DNA of 53,521 nt, from contig JBFWYO010000020.1 in NCBI GenBank assembly GCA_050186335.1, forward strand, positions 1 through 53,521. Direction: 5' to 3'. This document shows, piece after piece, positions 1 through 7,825 of this stretch (positions are counted from its first letter, which is position 1; each line of letters begins with the position of its first letter). The position numbers and the translations under genes were made by a program. The notes beneath the pieces were generated by a model, which had not been told where the DNA came from, ran no database searches, and saw nothing but the letters and a program-made list of their open reading frames with translations. Source of the stretch: JBFWYO01 sp050186335 (lineage in GTDB: Bacteria > Pseudomonadota > Alphaproteobacteria > Bin65).

Positions 1-2
1 CG

Positions 3-572
3 CCGTGGGCGGCGGGCTGGTCCGTTCCGACCGTGGTTGCGATCGGGCGACTGCATCGCCTATAGGGCTTCGTATTTTTGCTGGCCGCGCTGGCCGATCA
101 TACGCCGCCCCATGCGCGGGTTGTCATCCTCGGCGATGGCGGCGACCGCGCGGCGCTCGAAGCGGAAGCGCGGCGCCGCGGCCTGGTCGAGCGCGTCTGG
201 TTCGCCGGTTTTGTCGCGGATCCGGTTCCGTTTCTTGCGCACGCCGCGGCGTTTACGCTGTCATCGCGCTGGGAGGGATTCGGCCACGTGCTGGTCGAGG
301 CCATGGCGGCGGGCGCACCCGTCGTTTCGACCGATTGCCCGCACGGACCGGCCGACATCGTGCGCGATCGGGACAACGGACTGCTGGTGCCGACCGGCGA
401 TCCGGCGGCGCTCGGCCGCGCGGTCGCGACGTTGCTGGCCGATCGCACGCTGGCCGCGCGGATCGCCGAAACGGGACGCGCGAGCGCCGCGCGCTACGAA
501 GCGGCAACCATTGCGCGTGCCTACGCGGATACGCTGGCCGCAGCCGTTACCGCGAAACGCGCGCGAGCGTGA
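3..572 (+). pseudogene. C-terminal part of a GT4 glycosyltransferase, interrupted by an in-frame TAG
   Basis: The gene enters from before the window. From base 3 the frame reads VVAIGRLHRL, then a TAG stop at 63-65, then GF.FLLAALADHTPP and a full C-terminal Rossmann half of a GT-B family 4 glycosyltransferase. Visible landmarks are ARVVILGDGG, WEGFGHVLVEAMAAGAPVV (the E-x7-E nucleotide-sugar motif) and DNGLLVPTGDPAAL. In the family the interrupted place normally reads GRL-x3-KGFD, so TAG sits where AAG (Lys) is expected, one base different. This is either a real nonsense mutation or a sequence error. The stop codon at 570-572 overlaps the end of the convergent methyltransferase gene. The role would be sugar transfer in polysaccharide synthesis; donor and acceptor are unknown. 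Confidence 0.65.
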
Positions 573-1242
573 CGTACCACGCTTCCATCATACTGAGGTT
601 GAAGCCGAAGCGCGTGGCGTCCTCGAAAGTGGATTGCGGCGCCATGCCGACGTGCCGGAACATGTGCTCGTAAGGATAGTAATAAGATCCGGCGGCGCGC
701 CTTAGCGGATGCGGAACCGATCGATACGCCACCGGTTCGCACAAAGCCAGATCGAAACCCCGTTCCGCCAGCCGGTGCATGAGCGCTTCCACCTGGTCCG
801 GCGGCATCATCGACAGCGTGCCGCGAGAACACACCAACGCGCGCGCCAACGGTCGGTCGAAGAAGCTCAAATCGTATCGTTCGAAGCGCACACCGTCGCG
901 TTCGGATGGCACCGCGTAGGGCGGGATGATATCGAGCGCCCAGGCATCGATTGCGGGGACCAACCGCTTCAATGTGAGAATCCGTGCGCCGGAATAGGCG
1001 CCGATTTCGATGACCGTCTGGTAGCCGTGCTCGAGCGTGGCGCGCAGAAACAGGTTCAGCGCCGGATCGTGTATGCCGACCGTGCCGCCCAAAGCCGGGC
1101 TTGCCGTGCTGTAATCGAGCGGACGGCTGGCATGCTTACGCAGCGCGGCCGGCATGTGCTTGAGTACCCGCAGCATACCGAGCATGGCCGGCCCGAGACG
1201 GCTGGATGAGCGGCTCGAAGGCCGCCCGGACGGCGTGGTCAT
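547..1242 (-). CDS. Class I SAM-dependent methyltransferase-like protein
   Basis: 231 residues starting at the ATG at 1242-1240; the upstream minus-strand sequence carries a purine-rich AGGGGTGA. An in-frame GTG at 1254 is an alternative start. The central segment VIEIGAYSGARILTLKRLVP resembles motif I of Rossmann methyltransferases, followed by an acidic residue in AWALDIIPPY. The rest (FDLALCEPVAYRSVPHPLRR, YPYEHMFRHVG) matches no family I can name, so the substrate is unknown. It lies among polysaccharide genes, so sugar or lipid-carrier methylation is possible but only inferred. The frame stays open far upstream into the aminotransferase gene, but that extension is antisense shadow. Confidence 0.65.
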   Translation of the reverse strand: MTTPSGRPSSRSSSRLGPAMLGMLRVLKHMPAALRKHASRPLDYSTASPALGGTVGIHDPALNLFLRATLEHGYQTVIEIGAYSGARILTLKRLVPAIDAWALDIIPPYAVPSERDGVRFERYDLSFFDRPLARALVCSRGTLSMMPPDQVEALMHRLAERGFDLALCEPVAYRSVPHPLRRAAGSYYYPYEHMFRHVGMAPQSTFEDATRFGFNLSMMEAWYVTLARVSR

Positions 1243-1353
1243 GGCATGGTTCACCCCTGAAACGCGCCCGATTCTAATGGACCGCGCGCCGCTGCGCAGT
1301 GAGAATTCGCCCCGCCCGCCGACCGACCACCAACACAGGATATTCCCCTTGCC

Positions 1354-2484
1354 ATGAGTGCCAAATCGTTGCCGTTCGTCGATCTGAAGAGCCAGTACGC
1401 GCGCCTGAAAACCGAGATCGATCGCGGCATCCAGGCGGTGCTGGACCACGGCCAGTACGTCATGGGCCCGGAAGTGGCGCAGTTGGAGACGGATCTGGCC
1501 AAGTTCGCCGGCGCCAGGCACTGCGTCACCTGTGCCAGCGGCACCGATGCGCTGATCATTCCGTTGATGGCGGAGCGCATCGGCCCGGGCGACGCCGTGT
1601 TCGTGCCGACCTTCACCTTCACCGCAACCGCCGAAGTGGTGCTGCTGCTGGGTGCCTCGCCGGTGTTCGTCGACGTCGACCGGCGCAGCTTCAACATGGA
1701 TCTGGACGATCTGCGCCTGCGCATCGAGGCGGTGAAGCGCGACGGCAAACTGCGCCCGCGCGCGGTGATGGCGGTCGATCTGTTCGGCCTGCCGGCGGAC
1801 TATCCGGCGCTGCAGAAGATTTGCGACGCCGACGGCATGCTGCTGATCGCCGACGCGGCGCAAAGTTTCGGCGGCAGCTTGGGCAACCGCAAGGTCGGCG
1901 CGCTCGCCCCGGTGACCGGCACGTCGTTTTTTCCCGCCAAGCCGCTCGGCTGCTACGGCGACGGCGGCGCCATTTTCACCGACAGCGACGAAAAGCGGTT
2001 TCTGTACGATTCGATCCGCCAGCACGGCAAGGGCGTCGACCGCTACGATATCGACCGCGTCGGCATGAACGGACGCTTCGATACGATCCAGGCCGCGGTG
2101 CTGCTGGCCAAGCTGACCGTGTTCGCCGACGAAATCGACAAGCGCCAGCGCGTGGCGAAGCGCTATTCCGAGAAACTGTCCGGCGCCGTGACCACGCCGG
2201 AGATTCCGATTCATGCCGTATCGGCATGGGCGCAATACTCGATTCTTACCGACAAGCGCAGCCGGCTGATCGATATGCTCAAGCAGGAGGGCATTCCGAC
2301 CGCGATCTATTATCCCCGCCCGATGCATCTTCAGCCGGCATATCGCGCGTACGGCGGCGGCGAAGGCAGCCTGAAAGTGAGCGAGGACATATGCCATCGT
2401 ATCGTCAGCCTGCCGATGCACGCGTATCTGGACGAAGCCACGATCGACCGCATCGCGGATGCGGTGCTGCGCGCGGTCGGCTAG
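1354..2484 (+). CDS. DegT/DnrJ/EryC1/StrS-family PLP sugar aminotransferase, WbpE-like
   Basis: 376 residues, a usual length for the family. It would transfer an amino group from glutamate to a keto-sugar nucleotide using PLP. The N-terminus LPFVDLKSQYARLKTEI and HGQYVMGPEVAQLE are strongly like WbpE/WlbC enzymes, which make UDP-2-acetamido-3-amino-glucuronate. The phosphate-cup motif ASGTDAL, the aspartate in IADAAQSFGG and the Schiff-base lysine (about K196, in SFFPAKPLGCYGDGG) are all intact. ATG at 1354 follows no strong Shine-Dalgarno. It runs in the same direction as the next genes but is separated from them by an intrinsic terminator. The exact sugar is not determined, and the upstream enzymes of a GlcNAc3NAcA pathway (WbpA/B/D type) are not in this window. 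Confidence 0.9.
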   Translation: MSAKSLPFVDLKSQYARLKTEIDRGIQAVLDHGQYVMGPEVAQLETDLAKFAGARHCVTCASGTDALIIPLMAERIGPGDAVFVPTFTFTATAEVVLLLGASPVFVDVDRRSFNMDLDDLRLRIEAVKRDGKLRPRAVMAVDLFGLPADYPALQKICDADGMLLIADAAQSFGGSLGNRKVGALAPVTGTSFFPAKPLGCYGDGGAIFTDSDEKRFLYDSIRQHGKGVDRYDIDRVGMNGRFDTIQAAVLLAKLTVFADEIDKRQRVAKRYSEKLSGAVTTPEIPIHAVSAWAQYSILTDKRSRLIDMLKQEGIPTAIYYPRPMHLQPAYRAYGGGEGSLKVSEDICHRIVSLPMHAYLDEATIDRIADAVLRAVG

Positions 2485-2549
2485 TTTTCCACAGCCGCCC
2501 CAACCCGGTGGCCGCGGGCGGCGGAAAGGCGTAATCTGGTTTTGCGAAA

Positions 2550-2579
2550 GGCCGGCGATGTCCGCCGGCCGTTTTATTT
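2550..2579 (+). terminator. Intrinsic terminator after the aminotransferase gene
   Basis: A perfect 8-bp GC stem, GGCCGGCG (2550-2557) with CGCCGGCC (2563-2570), closes a five-base loop and is followed by GTTTTATTT. It separates the aminotransferase from asnB. Confidence 0.75.
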
Positions 2580-2635
2580 GCGCAACCGGTCCGTATGAAT
2601 AGGCAATCGGCACCCGACGCGGCGGATTTCGTTTC

Positions 2636-4522
2636 ATGTGCGGCCTGACCGGCATCGTCGATCTGGCCGGGCTGGACGCGGTGATGCTGCGCCCGCGCCT
2701 GGATCGGGCGTTGGCGCGGTTGGCCAAGCGCGGGCCCGACGGCGAAGGCGTGTGGTCGAACGGCACCTGCCTGTTCGGGCACCGGCGGCTGGCGATCGTC
2801 GATCTGACGCCGGCCGGCGACCAGCCGATGGTCAAGGACGAGCTGGTCATCGTCTTCAACGGCATGATCTACAATTACCGCGAGCTGCGGAATGAATTGG
2901 CCAAGAAGGGCCATTTCTTCACCAGCGATACGGATACCGAAGTGCTGCTGGCCGGCTGGCGCGAATGGGGCGAGGGATTGCTGCCGCGCCTGTCCGGCAT
3001 GTTCGCCTTCGCGATCTGGAATCAGGCGACGCGGGAATTGTTTCTGGCGCGCGACCGCTTCGGCAAGAAGCCGCTGCTGTACAAGCAGGCTGGATCGCGC
3101 CTGCTGTTCGGCTCCGACCTGCGTGCGCTGCAATGGCTCGACGGCAGCCGCGGCGAAATCGATCGCGCGTCGCTCGCGCTGTATTTCTCGCTGCGCTTCG
3201 TGCCCGAGCCGCGCTCGATCATGGACGGCGTCGCCAAGGTGCCGCCCGGCTATCTGGTCAAATATTCCTCACGCGGGTTGGAGGTGCGGCGTTGGTACAA
3301 CCTGGCCGACGCGCACGGGCCGAGCTACGCGACCGAGGAAGAAGCCGCCGAGGAACTGCGCGAGCGTTTGACCGAAGCGGTCAAGGGACGGCTGATCGCC
3401 GACGTGCCGGTCGGCGCGTTCCTGTCGGGCGGCGTCGATTCGGCGATCGTGGCCGCGGTGATGTCGCGGCTGACCAACAAGGTGCGCACCTTCACCGTCG
3501 GCTTCGAAGGCAGCTCGGACTATTACGAGGAACGGCCGGCGGCCAAGGCGGTGGCCGATTTTCTCGGCACCGACCATACCGAAATCGCGGTCACGCCGGG
3601 CGAAACCGAAGCGGTCGTGAACGACGTGTTCGACGCGCTGGACGAGCCGTTCGCCGACAGTTCGGCGGTGCCGACCTTCATCGTCTCGAAGGCCACGCGC
3701 CAGCATGTCACCGTGGCGCTGACCGGCGACGGATCGGACGAAGTGTTCGGCGGCTACCGGCGCTATCAAGGCGAATTGCTGGCGGCCAACTACCAGCTTC
3801 TGCCGTGGCCGGTGCGAAAATATTTCTTCGAACCCCTGGCGCGCATCGTGCCCGAGGGCAAGGACAATCGCTTCCTCGAGCGCCTGCGCCGGTTCCGCCG
3901 CTTCATCGCCTATGCCGGCGAACGCGACACCAAGCGGCATGCGGGCTGGACCGCACTGATGGGGGATGCGGAAATCCAGAAACTGTTCGCCGAGCCGGTC
4001 GAATACCCGCCGGTCGAACAGCTGATCGAGGAACTGCGCGACGCCACGCGCGCCAAGGATCCGATCAACCGCCTGCTGGCGGCCGACATCGCCCTCGGCC
4101 TGCCGGGCGACATGCTGGTCAAGGCGGATCGCATGTCGATGGCGAATTCGTTGGAATTGCGCTGTCCGTTCCTGGATCACGCGGTGGTCGAATGCGCCGC
4201 CTCGATGCCCGGCAGCTACAAGCTGCGGCGCGGGGTCGGCAAATACATCTTGAAGCGCGCGTTCCATGATTCGCTGCCGCCGCTGGTGTTCCAGCGACCC
4301 AAGCGCGGCTTCGAGATTCCGATCGGTGCCTGGCTCATCGGACCGTTGCGCGGCCTGGTCGAACACGCGATCGATCCGGTGCGCCTGAAGAGCCAAGGTA
4401 TCCTGCGGCCGGAACTGCCGGCGCAATGGCTCACCGATCTGGTGTCGGGCCGGCGCGATACGTCGTGGCATTTGTGGACGGTGATCGCGTTCCAGGCCTG
4501 GCTCGAGCGCCAAGTGCCGTAA
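2636..4522 (+). CDS. asnB: Asparagine synthase (glutamine-hydrolysing) family amidotransferase
   Basis: 628 residues. The protein starts MCGLTGIVDL, so Cys2 becomes the N-terminal nucleophile of a class II glutaminase domain (about residues 1-215). The PP-loop ATP-binding motif SGGVDS lies at about 264-269 in the synthase domain, followed by LTGDGSDEVFGGYRRY and the LPGDMLVKADRMSMANSLE region. AsnB makes asparagine, but AsnB homologues inside O-antigen loci (WbpS type) instead amidate uronic acids. The position between a WbpE-like aminotransferase and glycosyltransferases favours the second role here, by inference. It starts about 57 bases past a terminator, with no clear ribosome binding site, and ends 34 bases before the next glycosyltransferase. 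Confidence 0.92.
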   Translation: MCGLTGIVDLAGLDAVMLRPRLDRALARLAKRGPDGEGVWSNGTCLFGHRRLAIVDLTPAGDQPMVKDELVIVFNGMIYNYRELRNELAKKGHFFTSDTDTEVLLAGWREWGEGLLPRLSGMFAFAIWNQATRELFLARDRFGKKPLLYKQAGSRLLFGSDLRALQWLDGSRGEIDRASLALYFSLRFVPEPRSIMDGVAKVPPGYLVKYSSRGLEVRRWYNLADAHGPSYATEEEAAEELRERLTEAVKGRLIADVPVGAFLSGGVDSAIVAAVMSRLTNKVRTFTVGFEGSSDYYEERPAAKAVADFLGTDHTEIAVTPGETEAVVNDVFDALDEPFADSSAVPTFIVSKATRQHVTVALTGDGSDEVFGGYRRYQGELLAANYQLLPWPVRKYFFEPLARIVPEGKDNRFLERLRRFRRFIAYAGERDTKRHAGWTALMGDAEIQKLFAEPVEYPPVEQLIEELRDATRAKDPINRLLAADIALGLPGDMLVKADRMSMANSLELRCPFLDHAVVECAASMPGSYKLRRGVGKYILKRAFHDSLPPLVFQRPKRGFEIPIGAWLIGPLRGLVEHAIDPVRLKSQGILRPELPAQWLTDLVSGRRDTSWHLWTVIAFQAWLERQVP

Positions 4523-4556
4523 TGCGCGCGCGCGACGGCGAGGCGGATGGACCGCG

Positions 4557-5708
4557 ATGAAAATCTGCCAGCTCTGCGCGGTCGACTTCACGCTGTATCA
4601 TTTCCTGCTGCCGCTGATGGACGGCATGCGCGCGGCGGGACACGAGGTGATCGGCGTCTGCGCCGACGGGCCGTTGCTGGAGCAAGTGCGCGAGCGCGGT
4701 TTTCGCGTCGAGCCGGTGGCCATCGCGCGGAGCCTCAATCTCGCCCGTCATTTCCGCGCCTACCGAGATCTGGTGCGGCTGTTCAAGCGCGAGCGATTCG
4801 ACATCGTGCACGTGCACACGCCGGTGGCCGCACTGATCGGCCGCGCAGCTGCCTGGCGTGCCGGCGTCAAGCACATCGCCTACACGGCGCACGGATTCTA
4901 TTTCCATGAGCGCATGGCATGGTGGAAACGCGCCATCGTGGTAGCGCTCGAATGGTTCGGCGGGCGCGTGACCGATACGCTGTTCACGCAGTCGGAAGAG
5001 GATGCGGCGGCGGCGCGGCGTCTGCGTCTCGGCCCCAAGCGCCGCATCTGGGCGATCGGCAACGGCGTCGACGCGGACGCATTTCAGCCGCCGCGCGACC
5101 AAGCCGAGCGCGCCGCGATCCGCGCCGAATTCGCCACGCCGGCCGAGCGCGTGGTGATTGCGATGGTCGGCCGCCTGGTGGCCGAGAAAGGCTATCCCGA
5201 ACTGTTCGCCGCGATGCGCCAGGTCGATGCCGAATTGTGGGTGATCGGCGAGCGGTTGGCGAGCGACCATGCGTCGTCGATCGACGCGGCGATCCGACAG
5301 GCCGAAAGCGACCCCGTGCTGCGCGGGCGCATCCGCCTGCTCGGCTATCGCGGCGACGTGGCGCGCCTGCTGCGCGGCGCGGATATTTATGCCTTGCCGT
5401 CGCATCGCGAAGGCATGCCGCGCTCGATCATCGAGGCGATGATGACCGGGTTGCCCGTGGTGGCGACCGACATCCGCGGCAGCCGAGAGGAAGTGGTGCC
5501 GGAAGCCACCGGTTTGCTGGTCCCGGTGGGCGACGCGGCGGCGCTGACCGCCTCGCTCAACCGGCTGGTCGGCGATGCCGGGCTGCGCGCGCGATACGGC
5601 GCCGCCGGCCGCGCCCGGGCGCTGGAGCTGTATGACGAGCGCAAGGTGATCGCCCGGCAGCTCGACTGGCTCGGGCTCGCTTCAAGACCTTTGCGCGAAC
5701 GGACGTAA
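4557..5708 (+). CDS. GT4 family glycosyltransferase
   Basis: 383 residues, a complete GT-B glycosyltransferase. The N-terminal acceptor domain has MKICQLCAVDFTLYHFLLPL and DIVHVHTPVAALIGRAAAW. The hinge IGNGVDADAFQP leads to a C-terminal donor domain with AMVGRLVAEKGYPELFAA and SHREGMPRSIIEAMMTGLPV, which contains the retaining E-x7-E motif. This soluble or membrane-associated enzyme should add a sugar to a lipid-linked saccharide at the inner face of the membrane. It lies 34 bases after asnB and 6 bases before the reductase gene, so co-transcription is likely. Substrate not determined. Confidence 0.9.
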   Translation: MKICQLCAVDFTLYHFLLPLMDGMRAAGHEVIGVCADGPLLEQVRERGFRVEPVAIARSLNLARHFRAYRDLVRLFKRERFDIVHVHTPVAALIGRAAAWRAGVKHIAYTAHGFYFHERMAWWKRAIVVALEWFGGRVTDTLFTQSEEDAAAARRLRLGPKRRIWAIGNGVDADAFQPPRDQAERAAIRAEFATPAERVVIAMVGRLVAEKGYPELFAAMRQVDAELWVIGERLASDHASSIDAAIRQAESDPVLRGRIRLLGYRGDVARLLRGADIYALPSHREGMPRSIIEAMMTGLPVVATDIRGSREEVVPEATGLLVPVGDAAALTASLNRLVGDAGLRARYGAAGRARALELYDERKVIARQLDWLGLASRPLRERT

Positions 5709-5714
5709 TTCGGC

Positions 5715-6602
5715 ATGCGCATCGCGCTGTTCGGCGCCACCAGCAAGACCGGCCGCTATGTCGCCGCCGCCCTGGTCGCGCGCGGCCACCGGGTGATTGC
5801 CATCGGGCGATCCGCCGAGCGCCTGCGCAACGTCGATGCGCGCGCCGAAAAAATCGTCGCCGATCTGGACAAGCCTGAGACGATCGCGCCGGCCATCGGC
5901 GATGCGGTCTGTGTGGTAACGCTGGCGCATGCGCGATTCGTGCCGGCGCTGCTCGCGGCGCTGCCGCGCGGCGTGCGCCGCATGATCGCGACCGGCTCGA
6001 TCCGCAAATACACCGCCCTGCCCGATCCCGCCGCCGACGCGGTGCGCGCGGGCGAGGCGGCATTCGAGACGGCACGCCTGGCCGGAAAATTCGCCGGCGT
6101 CATGCTGCATCCGTCGATGATCTACGGCGCGCCCGACGAGCGCAACGTCAACCGCGTGCTGGCCGCCTTGCGGCGCTGGCCGCGCGCGCTGCCGCTGCCC
6201 GTGCCATTGCCGGCGGGCGGGCGGCATCGGCTGCAGCCGGTGTTCGTCGACGACGTGGTGGCGGCGTTCGTCGCCGCCGTCGAACGCGATGATGCGGCGG
6301 GCGCGCCGATCGAACTGGTCGGGCCGCAGCCGATCACCTACGCGGCCTTCGTACGCGCCTGCGCGCGCGCAGTCGGGCGAAAAATTTTCGTGCTGCCGAT
6401 GCCGCTCGGCATCATCGCGCTGGCCGGCAAACTGACCGGTACGTTCGGCCGTGCCGAGCTGCGCCGCGCGCTGGAAGACAAAGTGTTTTCGCCGGCGCCG
6501 ATGCTGGCGCGGCTGGGCGTCGCGCCGCGCTCGTTCGAGCAGGGCTTGCGCGAGAAGCTCGAGCGCGGCTGGGCGCCGGGCGGCCGGCGCGAACCGAGCT
6601 AA
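5715..6602 (+). CDS. NAD(P)-binding SDR-type sugar nucleotide epimerase/reductase, WbpV-like by context
   Basis: 295 residues, atypical short-chain dehydrogenase with nucleotide-binding ALFGATSKTGRYV (Gly7, Gly13) at the N-terminus. It has MIATGSIRKY and a HPSMIYGAPDERN segment, as in NDUFA9-like and UDP-hexulose reductase proteins. The order SDR reductase / WecA-type transferase / WbpM-type dehydratase copies the wbpV-wbpL-wbpM order of Pseudomonas O-antigen loci. There the reductase turns UDP-4-keto-6-deoxy-GlcNAc into UDP-QuiNAc. That makes the same step likely here, from context rather than residue proof. It is six bases after the glycosyltransferase stop and followed by a terminator. Confidence 0.75.
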   Translation: MRIALFGATSKTGRYVAAALVARGHRVIAIGRSAERLRNVDARAEKIVADLDKPETIAPAIGDAVCVVTLAHARFVPALLAALPRGVRRMIATGSIRKYTALPDPAADAVRAGEAAFETARLAGKFAGVMLHPSMIYGAPDERNVNRVLAALRRWPRALPLPVPLPAGGRHRLQPVFVDDVVAAFVAAVERDDAAGAPIELVGPQPITYAAFVRACARAVGRKIFVLPMPLGIIALAGKLTGTFGRAELRRALEDKVFSPAPMLARLGVAPRSFEQGLREKLERGWAPGGRREPS

Positions 6603-6664
6603 CCCGCGACCGGCGCCGGATCGCGCGTCGATGCAGCGCCGTCCCTGATATCCGACCGTCCGCA

Positions 6665-6695
6665 AACCGCGCCGCCGTCAGGCCGCGCGGTTTTC
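6665..6695 (+). terminator. Intrinsic terminator after the SDR gene
   Basis: AACCGCGC (6665-6672) pairs with GCGCGGTT (6685-6692). A short inner GCC/GGC stem extends the hairpin and the 3' arm runs into TTTTC. It lies just upstream of the WecA/WbpL-type gene, so that gene probably has its own promoter. Confidence 0.65.
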
Positions 6696-6726
6696 ATTTA
6701 TGCGGCGTGCCGCTATAAGGCCGGGC

Positions 6727-7752
6727 ATGGATTTGTATTTCATCGTCGCCGGCATCTGTTTTGCCATCGCCTTGGCCGGGACCTGGGCCGGCACGTGGCT
6801 GGTGCTCCGGCATTTGCAACGGCGGCAGATTCTGGATCTGCCGAACGAACGCAGCTCGCATACCAGGCCGACGCCGCGCGGCGGCGGCATCGCCGCCGTG
6901 ATCGTGCTGGCGATCATGATCGGCGGCATCCTGCAGATGGCCGAAGTGCCGCTGCTGCCGTCGGCAATCGTGATCGGCGGCCTGGTCGCGCTCGCCCTGG
7001 TGTCTTGGCTCGACGACGTTCAAGGATTGTCGCCGCTGCCGCGCTTTACGGCGCAGGTCGTGGTCGTCGCCCTGGCCACGCATTTCTGGTTCGCGCCCGG
7101 TGCGGCGGCGGTGGCAGGCGCGTTTTCGATTCCGGCATGGCCGTTGCTGATTCTGATCGCCATCGCGTGGTTGTGGTTCATCAACCTGTTCAATTTCATG
7201 GACGGCATCGACGGGCTCGCCGGCGTGGAGGCCGCCTCGATCGGTTTCGCCGTCTTCGCGATGGGTGCGGTGACCGGCCACGGTTTCGGCTTCGGCATCA
7301 TGGGGGCGGCGATTTTCGGCGCGGCGCTCGGCTTCCTCAGGTTCAATTGGCATCCGGCGCGCATCTTCATGGGCGACGTGGGCAGCGTGCCGCTGGGCTT
7401 CCTGCTCGGCTGGCTGCTGCTGACGCTGTGCGTCAATCCGGCTCCGTCGGGCATCGCCGCCTTCGCCGTCATCGTCCCGCTGTATTTTCTCGCCGATGCG
7501 TCGATCACGATCGCGCGGCGCATCCTGCGCGGCGAGAAATTCTGGCGCCCGCATCGCGAGCATTTCTATCAGAAGGCGCTGGCGTCCGGCCGCAGCCATG
7601 CGCGCGTGTCCGGCATCGTGGCACTGACCAACGTGCTGTTGATCGTGCTGGCCCTGGCCGCCCTGCTGATCGAGCCGTGGCCGGCGCTGGTCGCGGCGAT
7701 CGTCTTGACCGCAACCGTCCTCGCGCTGTTCGCGCGCAGCAGACCGCCCTGA
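6727..7752 (+). CDS. Polyprenyl-phosphate HexNAc-1-phosphate transferase, WecA/WbpL type
   Basis: 341 residues, a multi-pass membrane protein of the MraY/WecA superfamily. It should transfer a sugar-1-phosphate (probably QuiNAc- or FucNAc-1-P) from UDP to undecaprenyl phosphate and so start a repeat unit. Signature segments are LPNERSSHTRPTPRGGGIA, SWLDDVQGLS (Mg-binding aspartates), FNFMDGIDGLAG and the cytoplasmic HPARIFMGDVGSVPLGF. I chose ATG 6727 because it gives the normal short N-terminus (MDLYFIVAGI) with AAGG seven bases upstream. A longer reading from 6700 would begin inside the terminator trail. It is 73 bases before the WbpM-like gene, as in wbpL-wbpM. Confidence 0.88.
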   Translation: MDLYFIVAGICFAIALAGTWAGTWLVLRHLQRRQILDLPNERSSHTRPTPRGGGIAAVIVLAIMIGGILQMAEVPLLPSAIVIGGLVALALVSWLDDVQGLSPLPRFTAQVVVVALATHFWFAPGAAAVAGAFSIPAWPLLILIAIAWLWFINLFNFMDGIDGLAGVEAASIGFAVFAMGAVTGHGFGFGIMGAAIFGAALGFLRFNWHPARIFMGDVGSVPLGFLLGWLLLTLCVNPAPSGIAAFAVIVPLYFLADASITIARRILRGEKFWRPHREHFYQKALASGRSHARVSGIVALTNVLLIVLALAALLIEPWPALVAAIVLTATVLALFARSRPP

Positions 7753-7825
7753 CCGGCGGCGCGCTTTCGCTGGCGACCGGCGCGCGCCCCATGGTATGGT
7801 CCCCGGCCTCCCACAGTGCGCCGAT

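Noticed and set aside
1243..2865. N-terminal extension of the methyltransferase frame
   Set aside because: It would run antisense through the aminotransferase gene and into asnB; the extension has no recognisable domain and the ATG at 1242 has a reasonable ribosome binding site.
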